From Malus domestica (taxonomy: Eukaryota > Streptophyta > Magnoliopsida > Rosales > Rosaceae), in the NCBI RefSeq assembly GCF_042453785.1, contig NC_091661.1, positions 29,565,501-29,629,500 on the forward strand: DNA of 64,000 bases, read 5' to 3'. This document shows positions 55,051 to 64,000 of the stretch, in pieces (within the stretch, counting starts at the first letter, position 1; every line of letters begins with the position of its first letter). Both the position numbers and the translations under genes were made by a program. The notes beneath the pieces are model-generated. The model saw only the letters and a program-made list of their open reading frames with translations, ran no database searches and was not told the origin of the DNA.

Positions 55051-55320
55051 TCAGTTGTGAAGTGGATTTGGCCCACCAGGGACAGCTTTGTGCGCAACAA
55101 CGTTTATTCCGTTCATCTTCTTGTATCCAAATCCTGCAGAAGAATGAGAACCGGCACCAAGGCGCCGCGCAAAGAGAGACGAAAACTTGGCTCTTAGTCT
55201 TGGTTCCGGATCTTCGCTGCCATGCCAGGACCAAGTGATGCGACGGCAACTCGAAACATGAACCAGTGCTATAATTACAACAAGGAACAAAATGATAGGA
55301 GAGAGTTTATGAATTCTCAT
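55051..55320 (-). CDS. CLE signalling peptide precursor (b)
   Basis: An 89-residue secreted precursor with signal peptide MRIHKLSPIILFLVVIIALV (to about residue 25) and the C-terminal motif KAVPGGPNPLHN as the last 12 residues. The first position is Lys where most CLEs have Arg; V3, P4, G6, P7, N8, P9 and H11-N12 are conserved. The prodomain is unlike gene (a) outside the motif and signal region. Same strand as gene (a), about 2.9 kb upstream of it, single exon. A TATA box lies 41-50 bases before the ATG. Likely an apoplastic signal acting through CLV1/BAM-type receptors. Confidence 0.85.
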   Translation of the reverse strand: MRIHKLSPIILFLVVIIALVHVSSCRRITWSWHGSEDPEPRLRAKFSSLFARRLGAGSHSSAGFGYKKMNGINVVAHKAVPGGPNPLHN

Positions 55321-55360
55321 GACTAAAAAACTTGAGCTAGAAGGTTTGAACTCAAAGGTT

Positions 55361-55370
55361 TTATTTATAA
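55361..55370 (-). promoter_or_regulatory. TATA box of CLE gene (b)
   Basis: Minus strand reads TTATAAATAA, 41-50 bases upstream of the ATG at 55320, implying a very short 5'UTR. Confidence 0.55.
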
Positions 55371-56338
55371 GGAAGGATCAGGCATCCTTATGAATTATTT
55401 TTTTTTCCCAATTTGTATTTTTATTTGGAAGGACATGATGAGGCAACCACTGGTAAGATAGAAGCCAAAACTAACAATCAATCAGTCATATATATATATA
55501 TATATCTCTACTAATTGATAAAACTCTCTTTGTCAACTAAAAGATGATGAAAAGACAAATTAATCTTCTATCACACAAAAAAAAAATGATGGGCAATCAC
55601 AGATAATGTTAAAATACTTCCAACATTAAAAATAAAATAAAAAACCAAAAAAAAAACCTCTCACTCCTCCACATTCTCTCTCTCCCTCTCTCATTCTCAT
55701 TTTCTAAAAAAATGTGTTTATATACACAAAGTGTGTAAGCAAATGCTAGTATACGTGTGTGTGTATGAGAATGCATGAACACTCATTTTCCAATCATGGT
55801 TCAGGCTCAAAGAAAAAAACAAATGAACATAAATATATATATATATATATATATATATCTAATGAGAAAGGGCAACACATTAAACAAGAAACTAAAACCA
55901 TCTTCAAATGAGATATTAAATTCTAAATGGAATGTTTCGCAATCAAATTTAAAGGTATGAAAAAACTCTTACTGATGTATCAATTCTCCGTGGATTGACA
56001 TACGAATATTTTGCTGACAAATTTGACATATGAGAAAATGTGTTGTCAATTTTTTGTATAAAACCAAATTATTTTATTATGTGAGACCCATTAATATACC
56101 AATTATAAATCTTAAAAAAAATTCAAATAATTCCTTTTAAAAATGAATCCTACAAATATTATTATAACAAAAAAAAAAGTTAGGAAAAAAAAATCTAACA
56201 TGTCAAGTCATCAAATTAATATTTGACAATTATTTTAGCTATCTCTATTTAAGATGCTAAGCAAGCTAGCTGATTTATTTGATGTTAAGATATCAAGACG
56301 GACATGTATGTATTAAGCATACTACGGGAAATTTTTTA
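55371..56338. other. Intergenic with (TA)n tracts
   Basis: (TA)n runs at about 55490-55504 and 55827-55858, otherwise AT-rich with no gene. Confidence 0.4.
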
Positions 56339-56493
56339 AGAAAAATTAATGAAAAATGTTTGAAAGTTTTAAGTTTTAATGATAAGGATAAAATAAAGGG
56401 TAAAGTGAATAGTATTATGATTGATTTTTTAATGTAAAAATGTAATAATTCATTAAAATATACAGTACCAGAAATTTTTCCGCTAAAATTCTC
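56339..56493. mobile_element. Family A Mutator-like MITE, copy 5
   Basis: Full-length match to the copies at 11298 and 13390: AGAAAAATTAATGAAAAATG at the left, AAAGGGTAAAGTGAATAGTA in the middle, CGCTAAAATTCTC at the right. AATTTTT-like sequence on both sides may be the worn target duplication. Confidence 0.7.
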
Positions 56494-56948
56494 AAATTTT
56501 TATGATTTTACGAGGAAACAAGAGCTCTATCACCATGTATACATGTGTCTCAAGTGATGAAAGAAATATGGAACTGCTGACGTCCAAGAGTCCCTTGTTA
56601 TTAAGGCAAGTCATACAAGTGAGGTAGCTAAAGGACGACGGCATTTAATAAACAGTACACCATTTTACATACAGTACCAGCGAAAAGATATGTCAATGGC
56701 CAGAAATTCAACTGCCAGCAGTAGACAGTGATAGGTAATTGTGGTCCAATAAATACGAAAGGGACCCTTTCCCGATTCATTCTACAAAATTCATCAAATT
56801 CACATATTCAAACCTTTCAAATTTAATCTGACAGCTAAAAGCAGGGGTTTTCTTTAAAAATTATAATAATTTTAATCGTTTGATTAAATTTTTAGAGTCC
56901 ATATTGATGAATTTGGTGGACGAGATCTGAAGAATATCCCTTTCCCAA
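56494..56948. other. Intergenic, nothing recognised
   Basis: No gene supported. Confidence 0.3.
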
Positions 56949-57160
56949 TAAATAAGGATGAAAATTCTCACCGGATCTTCTTTGTGAGAATCTTAGAGAT
57001 CAATTTATTTTAGCCGTTCATCGTACATTGTGTGGTCAATTTTCGTTATGTACTATTTGTGTTCAATTTTAAACAATATTTAAAATAATTTATGATCGCA
57101 GAATGATTGATGAACAAATAGGATGAACTGATCCAACAAATAGGATTCGGATAGGATACT
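56949..57160. mobile_element. GGATCC-ended MITE (family C, copy 5)
   Basis: Core GCCGTTCATCGTACATTGTG ... TTTTCGTTATGTACTATTTG and TGATTGATGAACAAATAGG matches copies 1 and 3. The ends are worn (AAAATTCTCACCGGATCTTC and GGATTCGGATAGGATACTG). Confidence 0.6.
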
Positions 57161-58379
57161 GTTCCAAAAAATAAAAGGAATACGATTCTGGAATCATATA
57201 AACAACGTGAATAATAGTTTTAAGTTTCGATTACTATCCTGAATTGGTAATATTTGTTTTTTAGTGGAAAAGAGAGTACGAATTTGAAGTCCATCAAGAG
57301 CTAGAAAGAAAAGGCCTGCACAACGAAAAATATGAACAAATCTGTCCTCAGATTGAAGATCAAAAAGACAAAATTTTGATTGAAGTGGCTTATGGCTGCT
57401 CCAACGGGGACACTGATTTTCGAGTGCCACGAAAAGTAGGGAACTTCAAAACAATAGGTGCATGACATGTTTATCGTACCTTAGGACATCGAAATCCACA
57501 TCTAATCGTGATTAGACTCTATGTTCCAGAGCGATGCGAAAGACGGGACCTTGAGAAGAAGATAATGTGCATATGGTTGCTTGTCGTGCCGGTAGGTAAT
57601 GCGTTGTACGTTCGAGATGTGGCACTGCAGGAGAAAGAAGCTGTCCTCAAAGGGACAAGGTGCTAGAGTGACAACAACAATCTTTGATTGAAAGTCTTTG
57701 ATTGTTTACAATTATGTAGCATTGTGAAGTGACTGCCCGTGTTGGAGATGTTCTGAAACTTTAACCATCTAATTTCATCTCAATTTACTTGATATGATGT
57801 GAAATGCGGGCAGCCAAATTCCTCCGGCAAACAGGCCTATGTCTCAAGAAGATATTCGGCAAAACTATCTGACTAGAAAATCTGTTAAACAAAGACACCG
57901 CTAGGGGTCGGATGAACTAGAATATAATGAGTTTCCTTGCTTTTATAAGAAATGCCCTACGAGAATATAATGAGTTTCCATGCTTTTATAAGAAATGCCC
58001 TACGGATGACGTGCTTGAGCAACCCCCCCCCCCACACACAAGTTTCCCTCCATCTTCCCCCAGCGGAAGTATTGGGGCAGAAAGGCAGAAAAATAGCAGC
58101 CTATGTGCTGGAAAAAGAAATTGTTACGGACCCAAAAAGAGTGTTCCGCATGTACGAATCATCTGTATATAATTCCTTAACCGCACAAAGTACTCACAGA
58201 AGTCGAACATTGCTGATTTATTACACCACAAACTAAGCATCCACGAAGGTATGATTATAACAGGATTATCCTAGGCTATGAAAGTAGTAACTTATGTGTG
58301 TGCACAAGATTCACCAAACATGCACCAGCCAAACCCCAACATCTTTAGTACCTCCGCAGAAATGGTTTCGGCTTTGCAA
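57161..58379. other. Intergenic and 3'UTR of MSBP1, with a recent 43-bp tandem duplication
   Basis: No gene supported (the minus frame 57194..57430 has no domain). A 43-bp unit AGAATATAATGAGTTTCC... occurs twice at 57919-57961 and 57962-58004 with one mismatch or so. The last 100-150 bases are probably the MSBP1 3'UTR. Confidence 0.5.
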
Positions 58380-59985
58380 TTACTCTTGCTTAGCTTCAGC
58401 ACTAGATGAGGTTTCCTCGGATTTAACAGCTGGACTATCGGATGGAATATCTTCAGCAGGCTTAGCAGCATCTTGATCGATGGCTTTAGCAGTTTCGCCA
58501 GTGGATTCTCCTTCAGTTGCAGGAGCGGTGCTCTTAATAGATCCGACCTTGACATACTTGCTCATGAACTTGTATTCCCAGTCCTGCAAGGCCTCGAGTT
58601 CGAATGGACCAAGACCAGAGATATCACCAGTCAGATCTTTGTCTTCAAACGACATTTTTGCAAGAGCTCTGCTAGCATCTTTCCCCGCGAACAGTGCGTA
58701 AGGCCCACCAGGTCCATAAAACATCCTGCAAAAATGGTTAAAAAATAAACAAATTCAGATCCATGAAAAGAAGACAGCACAGGCCAAGTAATACGAGCAG
58801 CTATGGAACTATTTGTTTCACATCACTTATAAAACATGGATGGTTAAGCTATGGAACTATTTGTTTCACATCACTTATATCAACGCCGTCTGATCTCACT
58901 AAACAAGTTGGTTTGGAGGAAACATGTTTTTTACCCGCAAGAACTTTCTGAGACCGGTTCACTAATTGTTCGCACTTTTAGGAACTACGAATACAACTCT
59001 GCAAAAACCAGCTTCAAAACGAAAGCATGTACAGAAAGAGCTGCAAAATGTACAAATTTTGCACAAGAAACAATTCCAAACACTTCTAATTTGCGTGGAC
59101 AGAATCCTTCATCCCTTAAGCCAACACTCCTCGGAAATAAACGATGATCTTGGTAGATATTACTTTTGATCAAACCCATCGTAATTTGTAAGTAATAAAA
59201 ATCACATTGTTAAGATCATAAGATTCAACATAAGCATGCTAGCAGATGACTGATAATCTTAAATTCTAACTTCAACCAAAGGACATCACACAGATAGTAA
59301 CTACCAGGCCACATAAAACTTCAATCCCTGATTACACAACTTGTTGATATAATTCTACAGAATTTCCATGATCTTAGCAGCCGGAATTATATAAATACAA
59401 TCGCAAAATTCCAGATGTCCAAAGTTTTAAACTTTTAACGAACCAAGTGTCCATGAATTACAAACCCAGAAGCTAAAATTACCAGATAATAAGTAGCTGA
59501 TCAAATAAAAAGCACATACAATTAACAAGGCAGTAGCTAAATTAGCAAAAATTCACACAATTTGAAGCTAAAACACCCGTAGATTTAACCTTTAAGCATG
59601 AATATCAAAAACCCAGAACCCAAAAACTAAAACCCCAAATAAAAATTAATAAATCAATTAAAAAAAAACCCAAATGGTACCTGCTCTGGGACACGTCATA
59701 GATCTGACCCTTGATAGCCATGAGCAGAGGCTTCTTGGAATCAGAGCCGTCGTACTGCTTCAATTCTTCTTCGGTGATCTCGCCGAGCTGGACGGGAGGC
59801 GGCAGAGGCTGCATCTCCTCCTCCGAGCTCCTGGCCCGCTGGTGGTTGTCGGACGACCCAAACAACCCCGACGCCACATGATAGATGGCCACAAGCACAG
59901 CTAGCATAGTGAAGAAGGTCGTCGGAGAGAGGCCTGTGTAGGCCGCGATCGCCTCTTTCAGTGTTTCCCACAGTTGCAGAGACAT
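58380..59985 (-). CDS. MSBP1: Membrane steroid-binding protein 1 (cytochrome b5-like fold)
   Basis: A 216-residue membrane protein in two exons (59681..59985 and 58380..58725, minus strand) with an AG/G split Arg codon. An N-terminal membrane helix (TTFFTMLAVLVAIYHVASGLF, about residues 22-42) is followed by an acidic linker. A cytochrome b5-like steroid-binding domain follows (about 72-170: LGEITEEELKQYDGSD, PLLMAIKGQIYDVSQSRMFY, GGPYALFAGKDASRALAKMS). The Glu/Ala/Ser-rich tail ends SSSAEAKQE. Known plant MSBP1 binds progesterone and brassinosteroids, restrains elongation and BAK1-dependent signalling, and scaffolds P450s at the ER. Length and layout are typical. The intron (58726-59680) contains a short direct duplication. 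The neighbour order with the MBD13-type gene matches Arabidopsis (At5g52230/At5g52240). Confidence 0.92.
58802..58878. repeat. Direct repeat in the MSBP1 intron
   Basis: TATGGAACTATTTGTTTCAC... (29 bases) occurs at 58802-58830 and again at 58850-58878, with the 19 bases between them suggesting a 48-bp duplication. Confidence 0.85.
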
Positions 59986-60184
59986 TTTTGGGATTTTAGA
60001 GAGAGAAAGTGGGATGAGAGAGAGAGATTGAAAAGGCCATGAAATTTTTATCAACTCGGAGTCAGATGGGGGCTGTGGGGTAACGTTGTTTATTGGTTTA
60101 GTTTGGTTAATTCGTACCACTGGTCCCACAACCACTCCCACCAACTCTAATTTTCATTTTTCTGTTTTATTTTAAGAGTAAATT

Positions 60185-60640
60185 GCAGCAGTTGTTCTTT
60201 AATTTTGACTCAAAATGATCTATTAATTAAAAATTCATTATTATTGGTCCCTCAATTAAAAATTCATTACCATTGGTCCCTCAACTTTAATCCAACAGGA
60301 GAAATTGTCCCTCAACTTTAACCCAATTGGAAAAATTGTCCTCAACTTTAACCCAATTGTAGCAATGGTCTTTTCAACATAACTCCTTTTGACAAAATTC
60401 TGACGAACATGATGAAAATGACCATAGCAACACGTTTTGATGAATTGAAGGACCCAAATTGTAACAATAGTCATTCCAACATAACTCATTTTGACAAAAT
60501 TCTGACGAAGTTGACGAAAATGACCATAACTACACATTTTGATGAGTTGAGGAACCAATGGTAATGAAATTTTAGTTAAGAGACTATTGCTCTTATTTGA
60601 TTAAAGTTGAGAGACCATTGCTACAATTTATTTTTATTTT
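60185..60640. repeat. Complex repeat with TTGGTCCCTCAACTTTAA-type units
   Basis: Contains four to five tandem units of TTGTCCCTCAACTTTAACCC and two direct copies of TTCTGACGAA(C/G)(A/T)TGA(T/C)GAAAATG. Inverted ends pair AAAATTCATTACCATTGGTCC with GGAACCAATGGTAATGAAATT. It resembles a common plant non-autonomous transposon. It sits just upstream of MSBP1. Confidence 0.6.
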
Positions 60641-61799
60641 AATTTAGTTTTTTAGTAACTTACTTCTAAATTCTAATTTACCTCTATATAAAGTTCTTAC
60701 TTTTTTTTTTGTTCATTATGCTGTCTATTGATTCACATTCACGCAAGAGAAATTAATCAAGTGAATGGTACGTCCAAAATATAAATGTTAAATTGACGAT
60801 TTGAATAACAAATTGGTAAATGGTGTAAAAATTCGTACTTAGAATTCTTTTTATCAATCTAATAGATGGAAGTGTTACATGGATAATTCACAGAGATACA
60901 AGAGTATGCATCAATTCAGTTAAAAATAAAATGAAGCGGAAAATCAAATTTAAAAAAAATAAAAAGCGATATCATTATCACATTTAAAATCAAAATAACA
61001 AAAAATATTTCTCTCAATTAATATCATAACAAAAAATATTTCTCTCAATTAATATCACTTGTATAAAAAAAAATTATAATTAACTCTTCAATATTAAAAG
61101 TAGAAAAATAGAAAACAGAGATAGAGAAGATAGACCAAAACACGTGAAAATTGAAATCATCAAGTTTTGGTCAATGATATTTTTGTATATTCTGAATTTT
61201 ATAGGCAATAAAAGGGTGGGAATGAGATTAAAATAATATTAGTTTAGTCTATGATAATACACCATAACAAACGGGGCCTGATAAGTAATACTATTCACTT
61301 CAGGAGACATTAATTTATAAGTCAAATGAAAAGAAAGAGTATTACAATAACAATAACTAATTATAGTGTCAAAGCCAAAAATTGAAGCTAGCAGAGGCCT
61401 CTAAGCTGTATGAAAGAAATTGGAGAAAAAATAATATAACTAATGCGAGAAAAGTTCATTTTTGTAGGAATGGAAAATTTTATAACAATACTATTGTAAA
61501 ACAATTTTTTTTTTTTTGTTAATTAGAGAAATATAATAAAGTTAGCTGGAAGGAAAAGTACATAAGTCAAATAATACAAAATATCCAACCAAAAACACAC
61601 AAATAGAAAATTAAAAGTGAAAAAACTTCAGAATAGGCCCGGACCTCTCCTAGTCGTCAAGTGGCTCTGCCAGTGACATTCTATATGATAACGAGGAAGA
61701 TACCATTCCAGATCCAAACAAAAGTTCGTTGAAGCATGATATCCAGAAATTTTATAAGATAAGATAAGGAGAGCGTGTTAGGCCCGTTAGAGACCACAA
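60641..61799. other. Intergenic, nothing recognised
   Basis: AT-rich; a near-exact duplication of ATAACAAAAAATATTTCTC lies near 60990-61035. No gene supported. Confidence 0.35.
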
Positions 61800-61810
61800 C
61801 TCTGGCTCCA

Positions 61811-62267
61811 GCCACTAACCCTTCTTCATACGTACCACCTCATGAACCCTTGGTCGTTTCTGTTCCTCATGCACATGATGCACGACGAGTTGTTGTCCTG
61901 CATGTGCATGCATGTTATAAATCTTGCTGAGACTCAGAGAAATCTTCAAAACACGAGTCGGTGTCATCTCGGACCGGCTGCAAACATAAACGTAAGGTTT
62001 ATCTGGGGTTTTGATGAAATGCGATTTCATCGTCGACAAATCAAGCGTGTTCCAAAACCGAGGATCACACAGCGTCGAACGCCACTCCTTGCAAACGGCG
62101 CTACAGCTAACGTTTCCGATGTCGGAAGATGAATCAGAGATGTTGGCAAAGCACTCAAAAATCTTCAACAATATGTCAACATTGAGGTCTTCCCATCTTC
62201 CCAAAGTCATAGGCGAGTCATCGCATTCCATTGTTTCTTCAAGAAATCTTTTTCGTTTCTTGATCAT
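61811..62267 (-). pseudogene. F-box gene remnant with internal deletion (At3g48880-like)
   Basis: The minus strand starts MIKKRKRFLEETMECDDSPM. An F-box follows (RWEDLNVDILLKIFECF ... VCKEWRSTLCDPRFWNTLDL), then SHFIKTPDKPYVYVCSR and TRVLKISLSLS. This matches the first exon of the F-box/LRR family represented by At3g48880. The following bases, in another frame, read RFITCMHMQDNNSSCIMCMR...MRWY. This is the C-terminus of the same family (compare RLQRFLTCMQDSCVMCQRTK...MRWYNYEGLWK at 62959-63514). The whole leucine-rich middle is therefore missing, and the join is out of frame. It is almost certainly a deletion derivative of the neighbouring gene's paralogue. Confidence 0.8.
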
Positions 62268-62419
62268 ATCAAGCCAAGCTTAAGTCTTATAAGTTTTTAT
62301 TAATCAGGCGATTAAATTGTTAATGTGAATTAGAAGGAAAGAAAAAAGTAATATAATGTGAATCCTCGGTTTTGGAAGGAAGAAATTACAGCATACAATA
62401 CTGGAGTTGTATGGGTTGG

Positions 62420-62706
62420 GATTCTCTCCGGATTCCTTCCATCTGGATCCTTCAACTCTCTACGTTCTTCGATGGGTGCTAGCTTCAATTGCCTACCCAC
62501 CACGCCCACACTATCATTTTCCGGCCTTCGGTTGCCCAAAATTGGAACCAAGTCCTACCAAATAGAGATAGAAAAGAGTCGGAGAGAGAGTGAGAAAGGG
62601 GAAGAAGATGAGCAAGAAAAAGCAAAAAAAATTAGTTATTTAATTTTTAGCCATTTGATGTTCATTTGAACGGACAGGATTGAAGGATCCGGAGAGGACC
62701 CTATTC
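62420..62706. mobile_element. GGATCC-ended MITE (family C, copy 6)
   Basis: Left GGATTCTCTCCGGATTCC ... ATCTGGATCCTTCAA and right TTGAAGGATCCGGAGAGGACCC form inverted ends. The core differs from copies 1, 3, 4 and 5, so this is a subfamily. It lies between the two related F-box genes. Confidence 0.65.
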
Positions 62707-62958
62707 CAAGTTGTATACGGTCAGACGGTTTTTGGTCCTTTGGCACATCTCGCAAGAGTCCTCGGTTTAATTAATTACAGTAATCACATTATGTACAGTA
62801 TTAACACATTAATTAGAACGAAAAGAAAACCTCTTCATCATGTAGAGAGGAGACGGAGTTTTATTCGTTCACAAGGCAATACAGTCATCAAAGATTACAA
62901 AAGCAAGCTATAGTTTCTAACCCACACGAAAAGTTACAGTCACATTCTCTTGCTGTAA

Positions 62959-63514
62959 TCAACAAGCTAGGGAGCTCACCTCATCTTCTTTCCATAGCCC
63001 TTCGTAATTATACCACCTCATGATTCCCTCGTCGTTTTTGGTCCTTTGGCACATCACGCAAGAGTCCTGCATGCATGTTAAAAATCTTTGCAACCGAGAG
63101 GCCTTCTCGAGAATAAGCGGATCGAGATTTCTGACAAGTCTCCTAGTTGCAGGAGGCGGAGGAATTTCGATTAGACGGCAATGTGAGATGTTGAGAACTT
63201 CCAGGTGTTCTAGGTGATCCAAGATGAAGATCAAAACATCCTTTAAGAGCGTCGTGCACCGGAGGCTTAGCACCTTCAGTTGTGGAAGATGTTCAACTAG
63301 TGTTGAAGCAAAGAACATATCACAAGGACCCATGATCTTCAGTTCACTGAAATTTTTGCAGTTCCTTTTAATCTCTTCCAAGAGGTACGGGGGATTCGCT
63401 ATGCTAGGCATTGTTAGCGATTCAAGCTCTTTCCAGCAGCGAATGGCCTTGCAGATTCCAGTCTTTTTTATTCTGTTCCAAGCCGGCATAACCAGTCGCT
63501 TCAGCTGTGGGCAC
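62959..63514 (-). CDS. F-box/LRR protein, At3g48880-like, 3' exon (partial)
   Basis: The last exon begins after an acceptor (CACAG/G) at 63514-63517 and reads CPQLKRLVMPAWNRIKKTGICKAIRCWKELES. Further leucine-rich strands follow (LTMPSIANPPYLLEEIKRNC, LKIMGPCDMFFASTLVEHLP, LKVLSLRCTTLLKDVLIFIL, LEVLNISHCRLIEIPPPPA). The C-terminus is CMQDSCVMCQRTKNDEGIMRWYNYEGLWKEDEVSSLAC. It serves as the substrate-binding half of an SCF ubiquitin-ligase receptor. The F-box exon was not found between here and 64000, so it should lie beyond the right edge. This exon looks intact. Confidence 0.85.
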
Positions 63515-64000
63515 CTGTGATTAAAAGAAACCACCTCATATTCCCCCTTCCAACATTTGACATTACGCTAGCATATAAACTTTCGGGTGAATCACTCGTA
63601 AATCACAGCTTGCACTACAAAAGCATACTATCTGAAAAACAAGAAAGGAAGCCAGAACTCCAATACCCAAAATTTAATACTATTTGTGCTAATTAACATA
63701 ACGTTTTCATCGATGCATATGTCCTGAAGTGAACTAAATTCAAACGAAGTTCTAATTGCGGAGATGGAACCTATAACGTAAAAGATGTAGAGTTTGCTAA
63801 TATATCTTTTGAATTGGAAAGATATTGAGAAAGAATTGTTTTTGCGGAAAAATGAGTTAATAAACGCTTCCAAATGAAATATAGTACATGGTAAATTGTA
63901 AATGTTAAATGAATTAACGCTCTTATACGCGACACACGAGATTACTTTTATAGCTATGGAATGTAAACGCGGATATGCAAACATTAACGGAAGGTGGGAT
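63515..64000. other. Probable intron of the F-box gene
   Basis: AT-rich sequence upstream of the last exon. The long minus frame at 63628..63984 has no similarity I recognise to the missing middle of the protein, so I read it as intron. Confidence 0.4.

Noticed and set aside
57194-57430. 78-residue minus-strand frame
   Set aside because: No domain and no splice partners found; left as intergenic.
63628-63984. 118-residue minus-strand frame before the last F-box exon
   Set aside because: Composition is AT-driven and it does not match the missing part of the F-box family; read as intron.

Overview
This is plant nuclear DNA, almost certainly from a eudicot. It has AT-rich intergenic DNA, split genes with GT-AG introns, many small MITEs and SINEs, and long (GA)n and (TA)n tracts. 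The recurring MITE families (one ending in GGGAACTTTAACGAAAA-like sequence, one with GGATCC-rich ends) and an Au-type SINE resemble repeats I know from apple and pear. My best guess is Rosaceae, probably Maleae, but the sequence alone does not prove this. I saw no bacterial, organellar, CRISPR or viral genes and recognised no LTR retrotransposon.

Layout. 0-3 kb: the 3' end of an XBAT33-type RING E3 ligase (+) and a complete four-exon PEBP gene of the BFT/TFL1 class (-). 3-14 kb: mostly non-coding, with MITEs of Harbinger and Mutator type. 14-18 kb: an intronless 1300-codon LRR receptor kinase, EMS1/EXS (+). 18-22 kb: a nest of transposons, including a Pack-type element carrying a broken RraA-like gene fragment and an internally deleted hAT element with a perfect 8-bp target duplication. 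22.5-23.8 kb: class B heat-shock factor HSFB2 (-) with heat-shock elements upstream. 25.7-26.6 kb: a multi-pass membrane protein gene (-), possibly TMEM161-like, with one frame break. 27-34 kb: a repeat-rich gap with a COR27/28-like exon fragment. 34.8-46.2 kb: a compact run of a SIS-domain sugar isomerase-like gene (-), protein phosphatase inhibitor 2 (-), an ARFRP1/ARL-type GTPase (+) and a two-MBD methyl-CpG-binding-domain gene (MBD13 type, -). 47-56 kb: a decayed F-box/DUF295 gene, a small C2H2 zinc-finger ORF and two CLE peptide genes (-). 58-60 kb: membrane steroid-binding protein MSBP1 (-). 61-64 kb: two F-box genes related to At3g48880, one an internally deleted remnant and the other running off the right edge.

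Context. From memory, XBAT33 and EMS1 are adjacent in Arabidopsis (At5g07270/At5g07280). HSFB2A and BFT lie close together in what I believe is the duplicated partner region (At5g62020/At5g62040). The SIS gene, inhibitor-2, GTPase, MBD13 and MSBP1 match At5g52190-At5g52240 in order. The window therefore looks like two ancestral blocks meeting between HSFB2 and the membrane-protein gene near 24-25.5 kb. The genes do not form one pathway. Several act in development and signalling: BFT in flowering repression, EMS1 in anther cell fate, CLE peptides in meristem or root signalling, MSBP1 in steroid signalling and XBAT33 in growth.

No clearly new biological system was found. The most interesting items are the CLE pair, the gene-fragment-carrying transposon, the in-frame exon duplication in the MBD gene, and several MITE families with intact target-site duplications. 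Exon borders were placed by hand from splice sites, reading frame and remembered family sequences; no searches were run.
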